From Bordetella sp. (lineage in GTDB: Bacteria; Pseudomonadota; Gammaproteobacteria; Burkholderiales; Burkholderiaceae_B): a stretch of 64,000 nt of DNA. Within the stretch, counting starts at the first letter, position 1, and each line of letters starts with the position of its first letter. A program made the translations under genes and the position numbers. The stretch is taken from positions 186,001-250,000 of the forward strand of contig CP063810.1 in the NCBI GenBank assembly GCA_022818765.1, in the 5' to 3' direction. Below are positions 41,356-52,558 of this stretch, piece after piece. Under the pieces are notes generated by a model. It was not told where the DNA came from, ran no database searches, and worked only from the letters and a program-made list of their open reading frames with translations.

Positions 41356-42420
41356 ATGAACATTTACTTAAACTCATCTTCAAGAAATTATTTTGATAAA
41401 TTTCCTTTTTATACACCACTTAATAATTATCAAATACTTTCCATAAATGGTCTTGATGCTATAGCTTTTTTAAATAGACAGTTAACACAAGACATCAATA
41501 AACTTAACGAGACTAATGCATTATTTTCAGGTTACTGTACAGAAAAGGGACGTGTTCTTGCAACATGCTTACTTTGGCATCATAAAAAATACACATCAAA
41601 GATAAATGAAGATTTAAATATTTATTGTTTAATACGAAAAGATATATTGCCTTCTTTCTTAAAACGTTTATCTATTTTTGTTTTACGTGACAAAGTAAAA
41701 TTTTACCTTCCTAAACTATATGTTTTAGGATTTGTAGCACCTAAAAAAGATTTAAATAAATTGGAAGATATAATCGAGAGTAAGTTACCTCAAAAAAGCT
41801 GGGAACGTTCTGAAAATTCTTTTGGAACCTGGATTGCAAGTCCTTATACTGGTTCTAATTTTTTTAGATGGTGGTGTATCACTGATACAGAACAATTTCT
41901 GTATGTTGAAGAAAAAATAGGTAGAATTCTAAGTATGCAATCTAAAGATAAACAAAATTTTTGGCATGATTTAGATTTATCATCAGGTTTATTATGGATT
42001 AATTTATCTACACAAAATATTTTTACTCCTCATGCTGTTAATTTAGATTTAATTGAAGCAATCAGTTTTAAAAAGGGATGTTATCCTGGTCAAGAAATAA
42101 TTGCACGCATGCATTATCGTGGAATACCTAAACGGCGTATGTTTTATGGAAGTTTTAACAAGAATTCTGAAATAAAGGATTTGACTAATTTTATTGGAAC
42201 AGATGTTATTAATAATAGAAATTCTGATCAGCCATGTGGAAAAATAGTTGATTTTTCAGAAGTATTAGATAGTGTAAAAATTTTATTCGAGTTGAATTTA
42301 AATTCATTACCTCAATCTGCCAATGAAAACCTTTTCTTACAGAATTCAGGATCCATCATAAAAATTTTAGATCTTCCATATGCTGTACCTGTAATAAATC
42401 TACGGAACGATTCCAAATAA
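41356..42420 (+). CDS. ygfZ: Folate-binding Fe-S cluster protein YgfZ
   Basis: A tetrahydrofolate-dependent protein that helps maturation or repair of some Fe-S enzymes. It has LSINGLDAIAFLNRQLTQDI near the N-terminus and the family signature KKGCYPGQEIIARMHYRG with its single essential cysteine near residue 240. 354 residues. Its last 21 bases overlap the 3' end of the convergent VIT-family gene. Confidence 0.92.
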   Translation: MNIYLNSSSRNYFDKFPFYTPLNNYQILSINGLDAIAFLNRQLTQDINKLNETNALFSGYCTEKGRVLATCLLWHHKKYTSKINEDLNIYCLIRKDILPSFLKRLSIFVLRDKVKFYLPKLYVLGFVAPKKDLNKLEDIIESKLPQKSWERSENSFGTWIASPYTGSNFFRWWCITDTEQFLYVEEKIGRILSMQSKDKQNFWHDLDLSSGLLWINLSTQNIFTPHAVNLDLIEAISFKKGCYPGQEIIARMHYRGIPKRRMFYGSFNKNSEIKDLTNFIGTDVINNRNSDQPCGKIVDFSEVLDSVKILFELNLNSLPQSANENLFLQNSGSIIKILDLPYAVPVINLRNDSK

Positions 42421-43089
42421 AAATCCAACACCAGTAGTTACAACCATTGCTATAATTCCTAATATCGTAATTCTTGCTGTGGCAGGTAAAATGGGAGCTC
42501 CTCCGATCCAAGCAGATAGAATTCCAAGAATGGCTAAGAAAATTACTGAACTAGTCATTACAAATGAAATGATTTTATTAATAGAAGATACCCATGCGAT
42601 AAATAAAGGCAGAAAACCTCCTATTGCAAATGAAGTAGAAGATACTACAGCAGCTTGAATAGGTTGCGCTCGATTATAGATTGAAATGCCAAGCTCATCA
42701 CGCGCATGAGCATCTAATGCATCATGATTCGTTAATTCATTAGCTACTTTATAAGCTAAATCAGATGATAATCCTCGATCAATATAAATTTGAGCTAATT
42801 CTATCAATTCTTCATCAAAGTTATTATTTAAAGAATCTCGTTCTATTTTTAGATCTGCGGCTTCTGTATCAGATTGAGAACATACTGATACATATTCACC
42901 TCCGGCCATTGATAGTGCACCAGCTACCAATCCAGCTAACCCAGAAGTAATAACAGCCTCATGACTAACCTGAGCCCCTGCGACTCCAGTGATTAAGCTT
43001 GCTGTGGAAACAATACCATCATTAGCACCAAGAACAGCAGCACGCAACCACCCAGCCCTAAAAATTCGATGATGATTTTCTAATAACAT
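42400..43089 (-). CDS. VIT1/CCC1-family iron/manganese transporter
   Basis: A membrane protein of 229 residues with about five spans. N-terminal AGWLRAAVLGANDGIVSTASLITGVAGA and MAGGEYVSVCSQSDTEAADL are the family signature, with a central metal-binding acidic helix pair and C-terminal spans rich in glycine. Relatives export or store Fe2+/Mn2+. The 3' end runs 21 bases into ygfZ on the other strand. Confidence 0.93.
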   Translation of the reverse strand: MLLENHHRIFRAGWLRAAVLGANDGIVSTASLITGVAGAQVSHEAVITSGLAGLVAGALSMAGGEYVSVCSQSDTEAADLKIERDSLNNNFDEELIELAQIYIDRGLSSDLAYKVANELTNHDALDAHARDELGISIYNRAQPIQAAVVSSTSFAIGGFLPLFIAWVSSINKIISFVMTSSVIFLAILGILSAWIGGAPILPATARITILGIIAMVVTTGVGFLFGIVP

Positions 43090-43092
43090 ATA

Positions 43093-43428
43093 TTAATAAT
43101 CACTATTAAGTTTCTGAAATTTTTTACCAAGTTTATTAGCACGTCTCCGCCTCGATTCCATAGGATCGAACTTTAATGGTTGATATATTTCAATCCTATC
43201 ACCATTAAATAACTTTGAAGTGGGTGTTCTATTTTCACCAAAAACTCCTACTCCATATTTCCATGGATCTAAATCTTCGAAATAATCTTTCAATTCTGAT
43301 TGCTTGAGAGCATCATCAACTGTGGATTCTTGTGGCAAAATAAGTATTTTTTTCCAAAACTTACTGGATGTGTAGAAATAATAGATGCTAATTAGCAAAT
43401 AATTTTTATTTATTAACATTTCATCCAT
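43093..43428 (-). CDS. RnfH/UPF0125 ubiquitin-like protein
   Basis: A small beta-grasp protein with the pattern LPQESTVDDALKQS, VGVFGENRTPTSKLFNGDRIEIYQPL and a basic tail RRRRANKLGKKF. Start ATG 43428 overlaps the ratA stop as ATGGATGA. In proteobacteria this gene sits with ratA and smpB, as here. Function is not known. Confidence 0.9.
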   Translation of the reverse strand: MDEMLINKNYLLISIYYFYTSSKFWKKILILPQESTVDDALKQSELKDYFEDLDPWKYGVGVFGENRTPTSKLFNGDRIEIYQPLKFDPMESRRRRANKLGKKFQKLNSDY

Positions 43429-43846
43429 AAATAAATTTAGCACGTTTTATAAAACTATCAATAAAACTAGAAGCAATATTATTAAAAATAGGAGAAATAA
43501 GAAATTTTATGATTGTGTTTGAGAAAGTATACTCCATTGTAAAACACACTTTGCAATATTTTTCTGAAAAATCTTGAAATTCCCATTTTCCTGTAAGAGA
43601 AGAAAATGGGCCCTCAACTAATTCTAGGTTTATGTAATTTGGAAAACAATGCTGATTCCATGTACTAAATTTCTGATATATTCCTCTAAAATCAATAATA
43701 ATTGAAGCTAAAATTCCTTGTTCATTCTTATGTTGAATTTTGGAACCTCCACACCAAGGCATGAACTCTGAATATTTATCAACATCAGCAACCAAATCAA
43801 ACATTTGAGCTGAACTATATGGGAGAAAAATAGATTTTTGAATCAT
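43421..43846 (-). CDS. ratA: RatA/COQ10-type START-domain protein
   Basis: A 141-residue protein beginning MIQKSIFLPYSSAQMFDLVADVDKYSEFMPW, the start of the polyketide-cyclase/START family of RatA and the ubiquinone-binding COQ10. In E. coli it was described as a toxin acting on ribosome association; in other organisms it is linked to quinone function. The latter seems the more likely retained role here, but that is inference. ATG 43846 is the family start. Divergent from smpB by 63 bases. Confidence 0.88.
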   Translation of the reverse strand: MIQKSIFLPYSSAQMFDLVADVDKYSEFMPWCGGSKIQHKNEQGILASIIIDFRGIYQKFSTWNQHCFPNYINLELVEGPFSSLTGKWEFQDFSEKYCKVCFTMEYTFSNTIIKFLISPIFNNIASSFIDSFIKRAKFIYG

Positions 43847-43909
43847 AAAATAAAAATTTTTAAAACAGTTAAACAATTAAACTCTACACGCATATTTTAC
43901 TGGCCAATT

Positions 43910-44344
43910 ATGAATATTATTAATAACCGAAAAGCTTTGCATAATTATTTCGTTATAGAACAATATGAAGCAGGTTTAGTCTTAGAAGGATGGGAAGTAA
44001 AGGCAATCCGAGCCGGACAAACACAATTACAAGAAAGTTATATTACCATGAAAAATGGTGAATTTTATATCATAGGAATGCACACCAGCCCTCTACTTTC
44101 TGCCTCTAATCATATCAAACCTGATCCAACTCGATCAAAAAAAATTCTTTTAAGAATAGCAGAAATTAAAAAGTTAATTGGAAAGATTCAAAACCGTGGC
44201 CATACATTAATACCTGTAAATTTACATGTTAATAAACAAGGTTATATAAAACTTAGTTTTATTGAAGGTAAAGGAAAAAGATTCATGATAAAAGAGATGC
44301 TGTTAAAAACAGAGAATGGAATCGTGAGAAAGAAAGAATTTTGA
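43910..44344 (+). CDS. smpB: SsrA-binding protein SmpB (C-tail frame broken)
   Basis: Partner of tmRNA in ribosome rescue. It has NRKALHNYFVIEQYEAGLVLEGWEVKAIRAG and the OB fold up to KQGYIKLSF. The family C-terminus should read KGKKIHDKR..., but as read it turns into GKRFMIKEMLL. One more A in the run at 44275-44279 gives GKKIHDKRDAVKNREW and a stop at 44362-44364, for about 151 residues. That tail is required for function. Start ATG 43910 gives the family beginning; an upstream frame from 43838 overlaps ratA. Confidence 0.94.
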   Translation: MNIINNRKALHNYFVIEQYEAGLVLEGWEVKAIRAGQTQLQESYITMKNGEFYIIGMHTSPLLSASNHIKPDPTRSKKILLRIAEIKKLIGKIQNRGHTLIPVNLHVNKQGYIKLSFIEGKGKRFMIKEMLLKTENGIVRKKEF

Positions 44345-44360
44345 AAACTAAAATTCGATA

Positions 44361-44387
44361 TTAAATATTTTCAAATAAAATATTTAA
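44361..44387. terminator. Hairpin between convergent smpB and qmcA
   Basis: Perfect 11-bp arms TTAAATATTTT and AAAATATTTAA with loop CAAAT. It begins right at the restored smpB stop and ends one base before the qmcA stop, so it could serve both genes. It is all A/T, so its strength is modest. Confidence 0.45.
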
Positions 44388-44388
44388 C

Positions 44389-45312
44389 TCATTTTGTTTT
44401 TTTTATAACATTCATAGCTGTAGCTAATAACCCACTGATATCAGCTATATTTGCTGGAATAACAAGGGTATTTCCCTCTTTTGCTAATTGTCCAAAAGCA
44501 TCAACGAAACGTTCAGCGATTTTTAAACTTGCAGCATCTATTCCTCCAGGTTCTGCAATAGCTTTAGCTACGAAGCTTAGTGCTTTAGTTGTGGCTTCAG
44601 CTACTTCTATAATAGCTAAAGCTTGACCTTGAGCTTCATTAATTTGTGCTTGACGAGTTCCTTCTGAACGGGCAATAGCTGCTTCCCGTTCTCCTGTAGC
44701 GATATTTATTTGCTCTTGACGGCGACCCTCTGAAGCAGCTATGAGAGCTCTCTTCTCACGTTCGGCTGTTATTTGTGCTTGCATAGAACGTAATATTTCA
44801 CTTGGAGGTGTTAAATCTTTGATTTCATATCGCAAAACTTTTACTCCCCAATTTAATGCAGCTTCATCAAGAGCAGATACAATACTTGAATTAATAGTAT
44901 CGCGTTCTTCAAACGTTCTATCCAATTCCATTTTTCCAATAATGGAACGTAATGTTGTTTGAGAAAGTTGAGTAATTGCGGAAATATAATTTGAAGATCC
45001 ATAGGATGCTCTCATTGGATCAGTAACTTGGAAAAATAAAACTCCATCGACTTGCAATTGTGTATTATCACGTGTAATACATACCTGACTAGGAACATCT
45101 AATGGAATTTCTTTTAATGAATGCTGATATGCGATTTTGTCAATAAAAGGGATAATAAAACCTGCACCAGGAGATAATATTCGATCAAATTTTCCGAGAC
45201 GTTCAACAACCCAAGCATTTTGCTGCGGTACTATAGCAATAGTTTTTATAATCAAAACGCTTATAAAAATTACACATATAAGTAATACTATAAAAGAAAG
45301 ATCATCGATCAT
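44389..45312 (-). CDS. qmcA: SPFH-domain (stomatin/paraslipin) membrane protein QmcA
   Basis: It has an N-terminal membrane span, then the SPFH/band-7 domain (IVPQQNAWVVERLGKFDRILSPGAGFIIPFIDKIAY) and an alanine/glutamate-rich coiled coil (AEREKRALIAASEGRRQEQIN). 307 residues. Stomatins of this group form membrane microdomains and pair with NfeD proteins; nfeD lies just upstream on the same strand. Confidence 0.9.
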   Translation of the reverse strand: MIDDLSFIVLLICVIFISVLIIKTIAIVPQQNAWVVERLGKFDRILSPGAGFIIPFIDKIAYQHSLKEIPLDVPSQVCITRDNTQLQVDGVLFFQVTDPMRASYGSSNYISAITQLSQTTLRSIIGKMELDRTFEERDTINSSIVSALDEAALNWGVKVLRYEIKDLTPPSEILRSMQAQITAEREKRALIAASEGRRQEQINIATGEREAAIARSEGTRQAQINEAQGQALAIIEVAEATTKALSFVAKAIAEPGGIDAASLKIAERFVDAFGQLAKEGNTLVIPANIADISGLLATAMNVIKKTK

Positions 45313-45352
45313 TAGAAAGCCTCATAAAATACCTAATTCTGTTTTAAAAATT

Positions 45353-45796
45353 TTATCTATTATCGGATAAAGATTTTGGAATAACAATAAAACGATTACC
45401 TCGAATTCCAATTATTTGATACAAATTATTTTGTTTGTGAAAGCCATAAGCTAATTCAACTTTCCACTGTACTCCATTATGATTGACATGACCTATATTG
45501 TTATCTAACCAATCAGAAATTATTAATATTTTCCCTATATCCATATGATTATTTAGTTTTTCAAAATTATTATCTTTAGTATCAGAATTTTTGAAAAATC
45601 TATTTTTACAAAAAATTAAACTAAAAAGTGAAATTATGCAAAATGAGAAAAATTGCAATTTTAAATTGACAAATGTAGAAACTATTCCTGCTCCAGCTAA
45701 ACCTATTGCAACAAAAATGAGATAAAAAGAACCACTTATAATTTCTAACGTTAAGATCAAGAAAGCTAAACCAAACCATAACCATATATAAATCAA
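45353..45796 (-). CDS. NfeD-family membrane protein
   Basis: It has two or three N-terminal spans (IWLWFGLAFLILTLEIISGSFYLIF) and a C-terminal OB fold (VQWKVELAYGFHKQNNLYQIIGIRGNRFIVIPK). 147 residues. The start is TTG 45796, since an in-frame stop lies just upstream and the family begins at the first span. Partner of the stomatin gene that follows. Confidence 0.85.
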   Translation of the reverse strand: MIYIWLWFGLAFLILTLEIISGSFYLIFVAIGLAGAGIVSTFVNLKLQFFSFCIISLFSLIFCKNRFFKNSDTKDNNFEKLNNHMDIGKILIISDWLDNNIGHVNHNGVQWKVELAYGFHKQNNLYQIIGIRGNRFIVIPKSLSDNR

Positions 45797-46106
45797 TTTT
45801 TACATCCAAAATTTAGATTTTGAGAAAGTTTTTAACGATTGAATCTTTAAAAATATAAATATTTATCAATATCAAAATTAATTAACAGTAAGTGAAAAAC
45901 AAATTAGGTTTATAATTGCATTATAGACATATTATCAGTCGGAGCTATTTTTCCAGATTTGTGGATTAGTTTATATAAAAATATCTTAATACAGATTACT
46001 TCATTGTAAGCTATTAAGTGATTAAATATAATATAATGCAATATTAATTACGAAGATAATTTCATTAATATCAACTTTTACATAATCGAATGAAAAGTTA
46101 AATTTT
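45797..46106. other. 310-base divergent intergenic region between nfeD and bolA
   Basis: No coding sequence, tRNA or strong hairpin was found. A small stem CAAAAT/ATTTTG lies just upstream of nfeD. It presumably holds promoters for both flanking genes. Confidence 0.45.
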
Positions 46107-46382
46107 ATGAACAATAATCTAAAAAATATAAAAATTCCATCAGTTATTCGTATTCGCTTATTAGAACTACAACCAACATATTTAAAGATTGAAGATGAAT
46201 CTCATCTTCATATTCATCATGAAGCTGGAAAAAAAGGAGCTAGACATTTTCATGTTGATATTGTTTCAGGAATTTTTTCCGGTATGAAAATGGTTAGACA
46301 ACATCAACTAGTTTATGATTGTTTAAAAGATTTGATTCCATTTCCAATTCATGCTCTTGCAATAAGAACCAAATCAGAATAA
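46107..46382 (+). CDS. bolA: BolA-family protein
   Basis: A 91-residue class II KH-like protein with LLELQPTYLKIEDESHLHIHHEAGKKGARHFHVDIVSGIFSGMKMVRQHQLVYDCL. The conserved His in HFHV and RHQ/RQHQ region are present. BolA proteins partner with monothiol glutaredoxins in Fe-S trafficking. A parvulin gene follows after 29 bases and may be co-transcribed. Confidence 0.9.
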   Translation: MNNNLKNIKIPSVIRIRLLELQPTYLKIEDESHLHIHHEAGKKGARHFHVDIVSGIFSGMKMVRQHQLVYDCLKDLIPFPIHALAIRTKSE

Positions 46383-46411
46383 AAATTTTTTTAAAAGTTG
46401 AAAGGGCAATA

Positions 46412-47194
46412 ATGAAAATTCTCGCTATCTTTTTTATCTTTTTATTTTTATCAAACGAAGTTATTTGTGAAGAAATAGCAATTGTTAACGGTAAATCTAT
46501 AACTCAAAGTCATGTGAATCAATTTCTGGATTTATTGATTAAACAAGGGGCTGATGATTCAGAAGAACTGCGTGAACAAGTAAAACAAGAAATTATTAAT
46601 CGACAAATCTTTTTACAAGCTGCTTATGAAGCTGGAATACTTGAAAGGGAAGATATCAAATCTGAGTTGAGCTTTGCTTATGAATCTATTCTCGTTCGTA
46701 CATTGATGTCAGATTATTTAAAAGCAAACCCTATTTCAGAAGAAAGTATTCGAACTGAATATGAAAAAATTAAATTAGAGCAAATAGAAACAAAAGAATT
46801 TAAACTTCGTCATATTTTATTAGAAGATGAAAAAACGGCGAATATTATTCTTTCTAAAATCAAGAAAAATAGAAAAAAATTTGATGAACTAGCTCGAAAA
46901 GAGTCTAAAGATTTTGGAAGTTCTGAGAAAGGTGGCGATTTAGGGTGGTCAGTTCCTGAAAATTATGTACTGCCTTTTTCTGAAGCAATCAAAAACCTTA
47001 AAAAGGGTGATATTACAGATAAGTTAGTAAAAACAGAATTTGGGTGGCATATCATTCAGGTTGATGATATTCGTCCTATTGAATTTATTGATTTTGATCA
47101 AGCAAAATCAAAAATTGAGGAAATATTACAAAAACAAAGTTTGGCTTCTTATCAAAAACAATTGATAGAACAAGCCAATGTAGAAATGAAATAA
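46412..47194 (+). CDS. PpiC/parvulin-type peptidyl-prolyl isomerase, periplasmic
   Basis: A signal peptide (MKILAIFFIFLFLSNEVICEE) is followed by a helical SurA-like N domain (about 22-120) and a parvulin domain (about 130-225; LRHILLEDEKTANIILSKI, GGDLGWSVPENYVLPFSEAI, EFGWHIIQVDD). 260 residues. The ATG at 46412 follows AAAGGG (46401-46406) and gives the signal peptide; a longer frame overlapping bolA is a shadow. Likely helps fold outer-membrane or secreted proteins. Confidence 0.92.
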   Translation: MKILAIFFIFLFLSNEVICEEIAIVNGKSITQSHVNQFLDLLIKQGADDSEELREQVKQEIINRQIFLQAAYEAGILEREDIKSELSFAYESILVRTLMSDYLKANPISEESIRTEYEKIKLEQIETKEFKLRHILLEDEKTANIILSKIKKNRKKFDELARKESKDFGSSEKGGDLGWSVPENYVLPFSEAIKNLKKGDITDKLVKTEFGWHIIQVDDIRPIEFIDFDQAKSKIEEILQKQSLASYQKQLIEQANVEMK

Positions 47195-47222
47195 ATAATG
47201 AATGTCTTATTTTTGTGATGTT

Positions 47223-49627
<2,405 letters not shown>

Positions 49628-50356
49628 TTATTGTAATTTAGATGCCATCTTTAGATCTTGCCAAGCAGAAGCTTTTTCTGATGGATTGCGCAATAAATAA
49701 GCAGGGTGATAAGTAACTAAAACAAATATATTGTTATTTGAAATCCTCAATTTATGAATTTTTCCCCGCAAACTAGATACTGTAGAATTTGTATTTAAAA
49801 GAGTTTGGGCTGCAATTTTTCCAATTGCTAGAATTTTTTTAGGATTAATTAAAGAAATCTGCTGATTCAAATATGAAATACATGATGAAATTTCTTGTTG
49901 TGTTGGATTTCGATTTCCTGGAGGTCTACATTTTACAATATTTGTAATAAAGACATCTTGACTTCGGCTTAAGCCGATTGACTTCAACATTTCATTTAGC
50001 AACTGTCCTGAACGTCCCACAAATGGCAAACCTTCATTATCTTCTTGTTCTCCTGGAGCTTCTCCAATAATCATCCATTCACTCTTTATGATCCCAATTC
50101 CAAAAACTGGATTTTTCCGGTTTTTGCAAAGATTGCAAGCTGTGCAAGTTTTAACTATATTTTCCAGTGCATCTAAACTGTTCTGTGGTAATAGTGATGG
50201 AGATATATATTCTTTTTGGAAAATATAGGATTTATTTAACAATTCAAAATTGGAAAAATTTTTTGTACTCTTTTGTTTTCTAGTAAATAATAGATTTTTC
50301 ACCCCAATTTCAGTTAACCATAATTTTTTTAAATAACTAAATTTAAGATTATTCAT
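49628..50356 (-). CDS. Uracil-DNA glycosylase, family 4 (Fe-S type)
   Basis: Removes uracil from DNA. CTACNLCKNRKNPVFGIG provides two of the Fe-S cysteines, then the active-site segment IIGEAPGEQEDNEGLPFVGRSGQLLNEML, VKCRPPGNRNPTQQEISSC, and the late motif VTYHPAYLLR. 242 residues with a variable N-terminal 70. It lies 6 bases downstream of rimI on the same strand. Confidence 0.92.
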   Translation of the reverse strand: MNNLKFSYLKKLWLTEIGVKNLLFTRKQKSTKNFSNFELLNKSYIFQKEYISPSLLPQNSLDALENIVKTCTACNLCKNRKNPVFGIGIIKSEWMIIGEAPGEQEDNEGLPFVGRSGQLLNEMLKSIGLSRSQDVFITNIVKCRPPGNRNPTQQEISSCISYLNQQISLINPKKILAIGKIAAQTLLNTNSTVSSLRGKIHKLRISNNNIFVLVTYHPAYLLRNPSEKASAWQDLKMASKLQ

Positions 50357-50362
50357 AAATAT

Positions 50363-50749
50363 TTATTTTCCATTCTGTTCACATTTATGAAATAATTTTT
50401 CCATTATAAAAGCATCTTCACATAAATTTTTATCTCGGTAATAATTTTTCCTAATACCTATACATTTGTAATTAGATTTTTTGTAAAATGATATCGCAAT
50501 ATCATTTGATGAACGAACTTCAAGTGATATTCCTGAACTTTTTTCTCTGGATTTTTTTTCACACCAATTCAATAATAATGATCCAAAACCCTTTCTCTGA
50601 AAATCTTTTTTGATTGCTATAAGAAGGAGATGACTTAAATCAGGAGTATGCATAACAATACTAAATCCTATTAAAAGATTTCTTTTATCTCTTAATATCC
50701 AAGAATCATATCCAGCAGATATGGCATCATTTAAATTTTTTTTGTCCAT
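50363..50749 (-). CDS. rimI: Ribosomal-protein-alanine N-acetyltransferase RimI (C-terminal part of a TsaB-RimI fusion)
   Basis: A GNAT-fold acetyltransferase for the N-terminus of ribosomal protein S18. It has acetyl-CoA motif A in IKKDFQRKGFGSLLLNWCEKK and SFYKKSNYKCIGIRKNYY. As read it starts inside the domain (MDKKNLNDAISAGYDSW); its true beginning (MTEKDLNEVYLLEQEDQINPW) is at the end of the TsaB frame. One more base in the T8 run at 50736-50743 joins both into a single frame of about 419 residues. Confidence 0.9.
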   Translation of the reverse strand: MDKKNLNDAISAGYDSWILRDKRNLLIGFSIVMHTPDLSHLLLIAIKKDFQRKGFGSLLLNWCEKKSREKSSGISLEVRSSNDIAISFYKKSNYKCIGIRKNYYRDKNLCEDAFIMEKLFHKCEQNGK

Positions 50750-51621
50750 GGATTAATTTGATCCTCTTGTTCTAGAAGGTATACTTCATTTAAATCTTTC
50801 TCAGTCATAATTTGAGGTAACAATTTCAATTTATCTTCAACAAAAGGAACAATTTTTGGATTACCTGTATTTCCCAATTTTTGTTCTGCAATGGTAAAAG
50901 CAACTTTATTCCTTATGTATAATGGCATTAGATCTTTAAGTATTTGTTTTTTATGATGATTTTTAAGAAAGATTTCCTTTCCTAAAATTGCTATATTTTT
51001 TGCACTAGGATAGTATATTGAAGTTTTGAGCCAAGATGAATTTAGATTAGAATTAATATTTTCGATACTCCATGCATTTCCTACCAATACTAAGTTTGGT
51101 TGCTTTTGAAATTTATAAAAAGCATTAACCTTGTTTCTTAACCATGGAACAAGATCATTACAGGCTACTAGTATAGTAGATTGAAGAATATTAAAACCAA
51201 ACTGATACTTAGGATTTACTTGATAAGCAGATAAATATATTTCGTTCATTTTAGCATCTGAAGCAACTACAATTATTTGATCAATTTTTGATTTGCTTGC
51301 TTCTGCCATTGCTAGATGTGATTCGATAGATAAAATTGGAATTTTTAAAGTCAAACTCATTCCATGAGCCAATGAACATGAAAGTCGAGTACCCGTAAAA
51401 GATCCTGGACCTTGTCCAAAAACTATGCAATTTATCGCTTTTTTATCCAAATTTAATTTTTTAAGAATATTATCTATCATATGCAATAAAGATTGAGTAC
51501 TATTCTCTGAAGTTACATCTTCAACAATGGTTATGTTATTAACCTCATCTACTTGAAGCAATGCAACACTGCGCTGTGAGCTTGATGTTTCTAGAGCTAA
51601 CAAATTCAATTTTTCTTTCAT
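50731..51621 (-). CDS. tsaB: tRNA threonylcarbamoyladenosine synthesis protein TsaB, fused to RimI N-terminus
   Basis: The non-catalytic dimerisation partner of TsaD in making t6A37 on tRNA. It starts LLALETSSSQRSVALLQ and has IVFGQGPGSFTGTRLSCSLAHGMS, typical of the ASKHA fold. TsaB itself ends near residue 270; the last twenty or so residues as read are the RimI beginning. No stop separates the two domains, so the repaired product is a TsaB-RimI bifunctional protein. Confidence 0.92.
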   Translation of the reverse strand: MKEKLNLLALETSSSQRSVALLQVDEVNNITIVEDVTSENSTQSLLHMIDNILKKLNLDKKAINCIVFGQGPGSFTGTRLSCSLAHGMSLTLKIPILSIESHLAMAEASKSKIDQIIVVASDAKMNEIYLSAYQVNPKYQFGFNILQSTILVACNDLVPWLRNKVNAFYKFQKQPNLVLVGNAWSIENINSNLNSSWLKTSIYYPSAKNIAILGKEIFLKNHHKKQILKDLMPLYIRNKVAFTIAEQKLGNTGNPKIVPFVEDKLKLLPQIMTEKDLNEVYLLEQEDQINPWTKKI

Positions 51622-51711
51622 AAGTAATTAAAAAATTTAAAAATATTAAGTTTTAAGAAAAATGTACTGATTTTCTAAAGTAAAAATTAAATTTTACAAA
51701 AAAATTAATAA

Positions 51712-51759
51712 GTAACATTTTGTAAGTATCTACTAGCGGTAGTTATGTTACGCTGTTAC
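51712..51759. promoter_or_regulatory. Three TGTTAC/GTAACA boxes upstream of risA
   Basis: GTAACA (51712-51717) in one orientation and two direct TGTTAC copies (51746-51751 and 51754-51759) in the other lie within 60 bases of the risA ATG. E. coli OmpR sites contain GTAACAT/GTTACA cores, so this could be an autoregulatory region. Inference from motif resemblance. Confidence 0.4.
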
Positions 51760-51769
51760 ATTTAGAACC

Positions 51770-52504
51770 ATGACTATACAAAACGCTATTTTATCGAAAA
51801 AAGTTCTTGTTGTTGATGATGATCCTCGTTTGAGAGATTTATTACGAAGATATCTTACAGAACAAGGTTTTAATGTTTTTGTTGCAGAAGATGCTAAAGA
51901 TATGAACAAGCTTTGGCAACGGGAGCATTTTGATTTATTAATTTTGGATTTAATGTTACCAGGAGAAGATGGCTTATCAATTTGTCGAAGGCTTCGTGGA
52001 GGACATGATAATACACCTATCATAATTTTAACAGCTAAAGCTGAAGATATAGATCGTATTGTTGGATTAGAAATGGGAGCAGATGACTATCTTTCAAAAC
52101 CTTTTAATCCAAGAGAACTACTTGCACGAATTAATGCAATTCTTCGACGTCGAGGCACAGAAGAACATCCTGGAGCTCCTAGTCAAGAAAATGAATCAAT
52201 TGCATTCGGACCTTATATGTTAAATTTATCAACACGGACTCTCACTCGAGATGATGAACAAATTTCAATAACAACAGGGGAATTCTCTGTTTTAAAAGTC
52301 TTTTCTCGTTATCCAAAAGTTCCTTTATCTCGAGATAAATTGATGGAATTGGCAAGAGGACGTGAATATGAAGCATTTGATCGTAGTTTGGATGTACAAA
52401 TTTCTCGATTGCGAAAATTGATTGAACCTAATCCTTCAAAGCCAATATTTATTCAAACAGTGTGGGGTTTAGGTTATGTTTTTGTACCAGATGGATGCAA
52501 TTGA
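51770..52504 (+). CDS. risA: OmpR-family response regulator RisA
   Basis: A two-component response regulator. The receiver domain has acidic pocket Asp16-18, phosphoacceptor Asp60 (LLILDLMLPGEDG) and Lys110 (DDYLSKPFNP). The C-terminal winged helix has FDRSLDVQISRLRKLIEP and IQTVWGLGYVFVPDG. 244 residues. Very close to OmpR/RisA of Bordetella by recall. Forms an operon with the histidine kinase 54 bases downstream. Confidence 0.93.
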   Translation: MTIQNAILSKKVLVVDDDPRLRDLLRRYLTEQGFNVFVAEDAKDMNKLWQREHFDLLILDLMLPGEDGLSICRRLRGGHDNTPIIILTAKAEDIDRIVGLEMGADDYLSKPFNPRELLARINAILRRRGTEEHPGAPSQENESIAFGPYMLNLSTRTLTRDDEQISITTGEFSVLKVFSRYPKVPLSRDKLMELARGREYEAFDRSLDVQISRLRKLIEPNPSKPIFIQTVWGLGYVFVPDGCN

Positions 52505-52558
52505 AGTTTTCAATTCATAACTAATATATATTCTTGGTCATATGTCATATATATTAAA

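Noticed and set aside
43421-44344. ratA and smpB as a toxin-antitoxin system
   Set aside because: The ratA-rnfH-smpB neighbourhood is widespread housekeeping synteny, and the RatA family is also tied to quinone function; nothing here indicates a toxin module.
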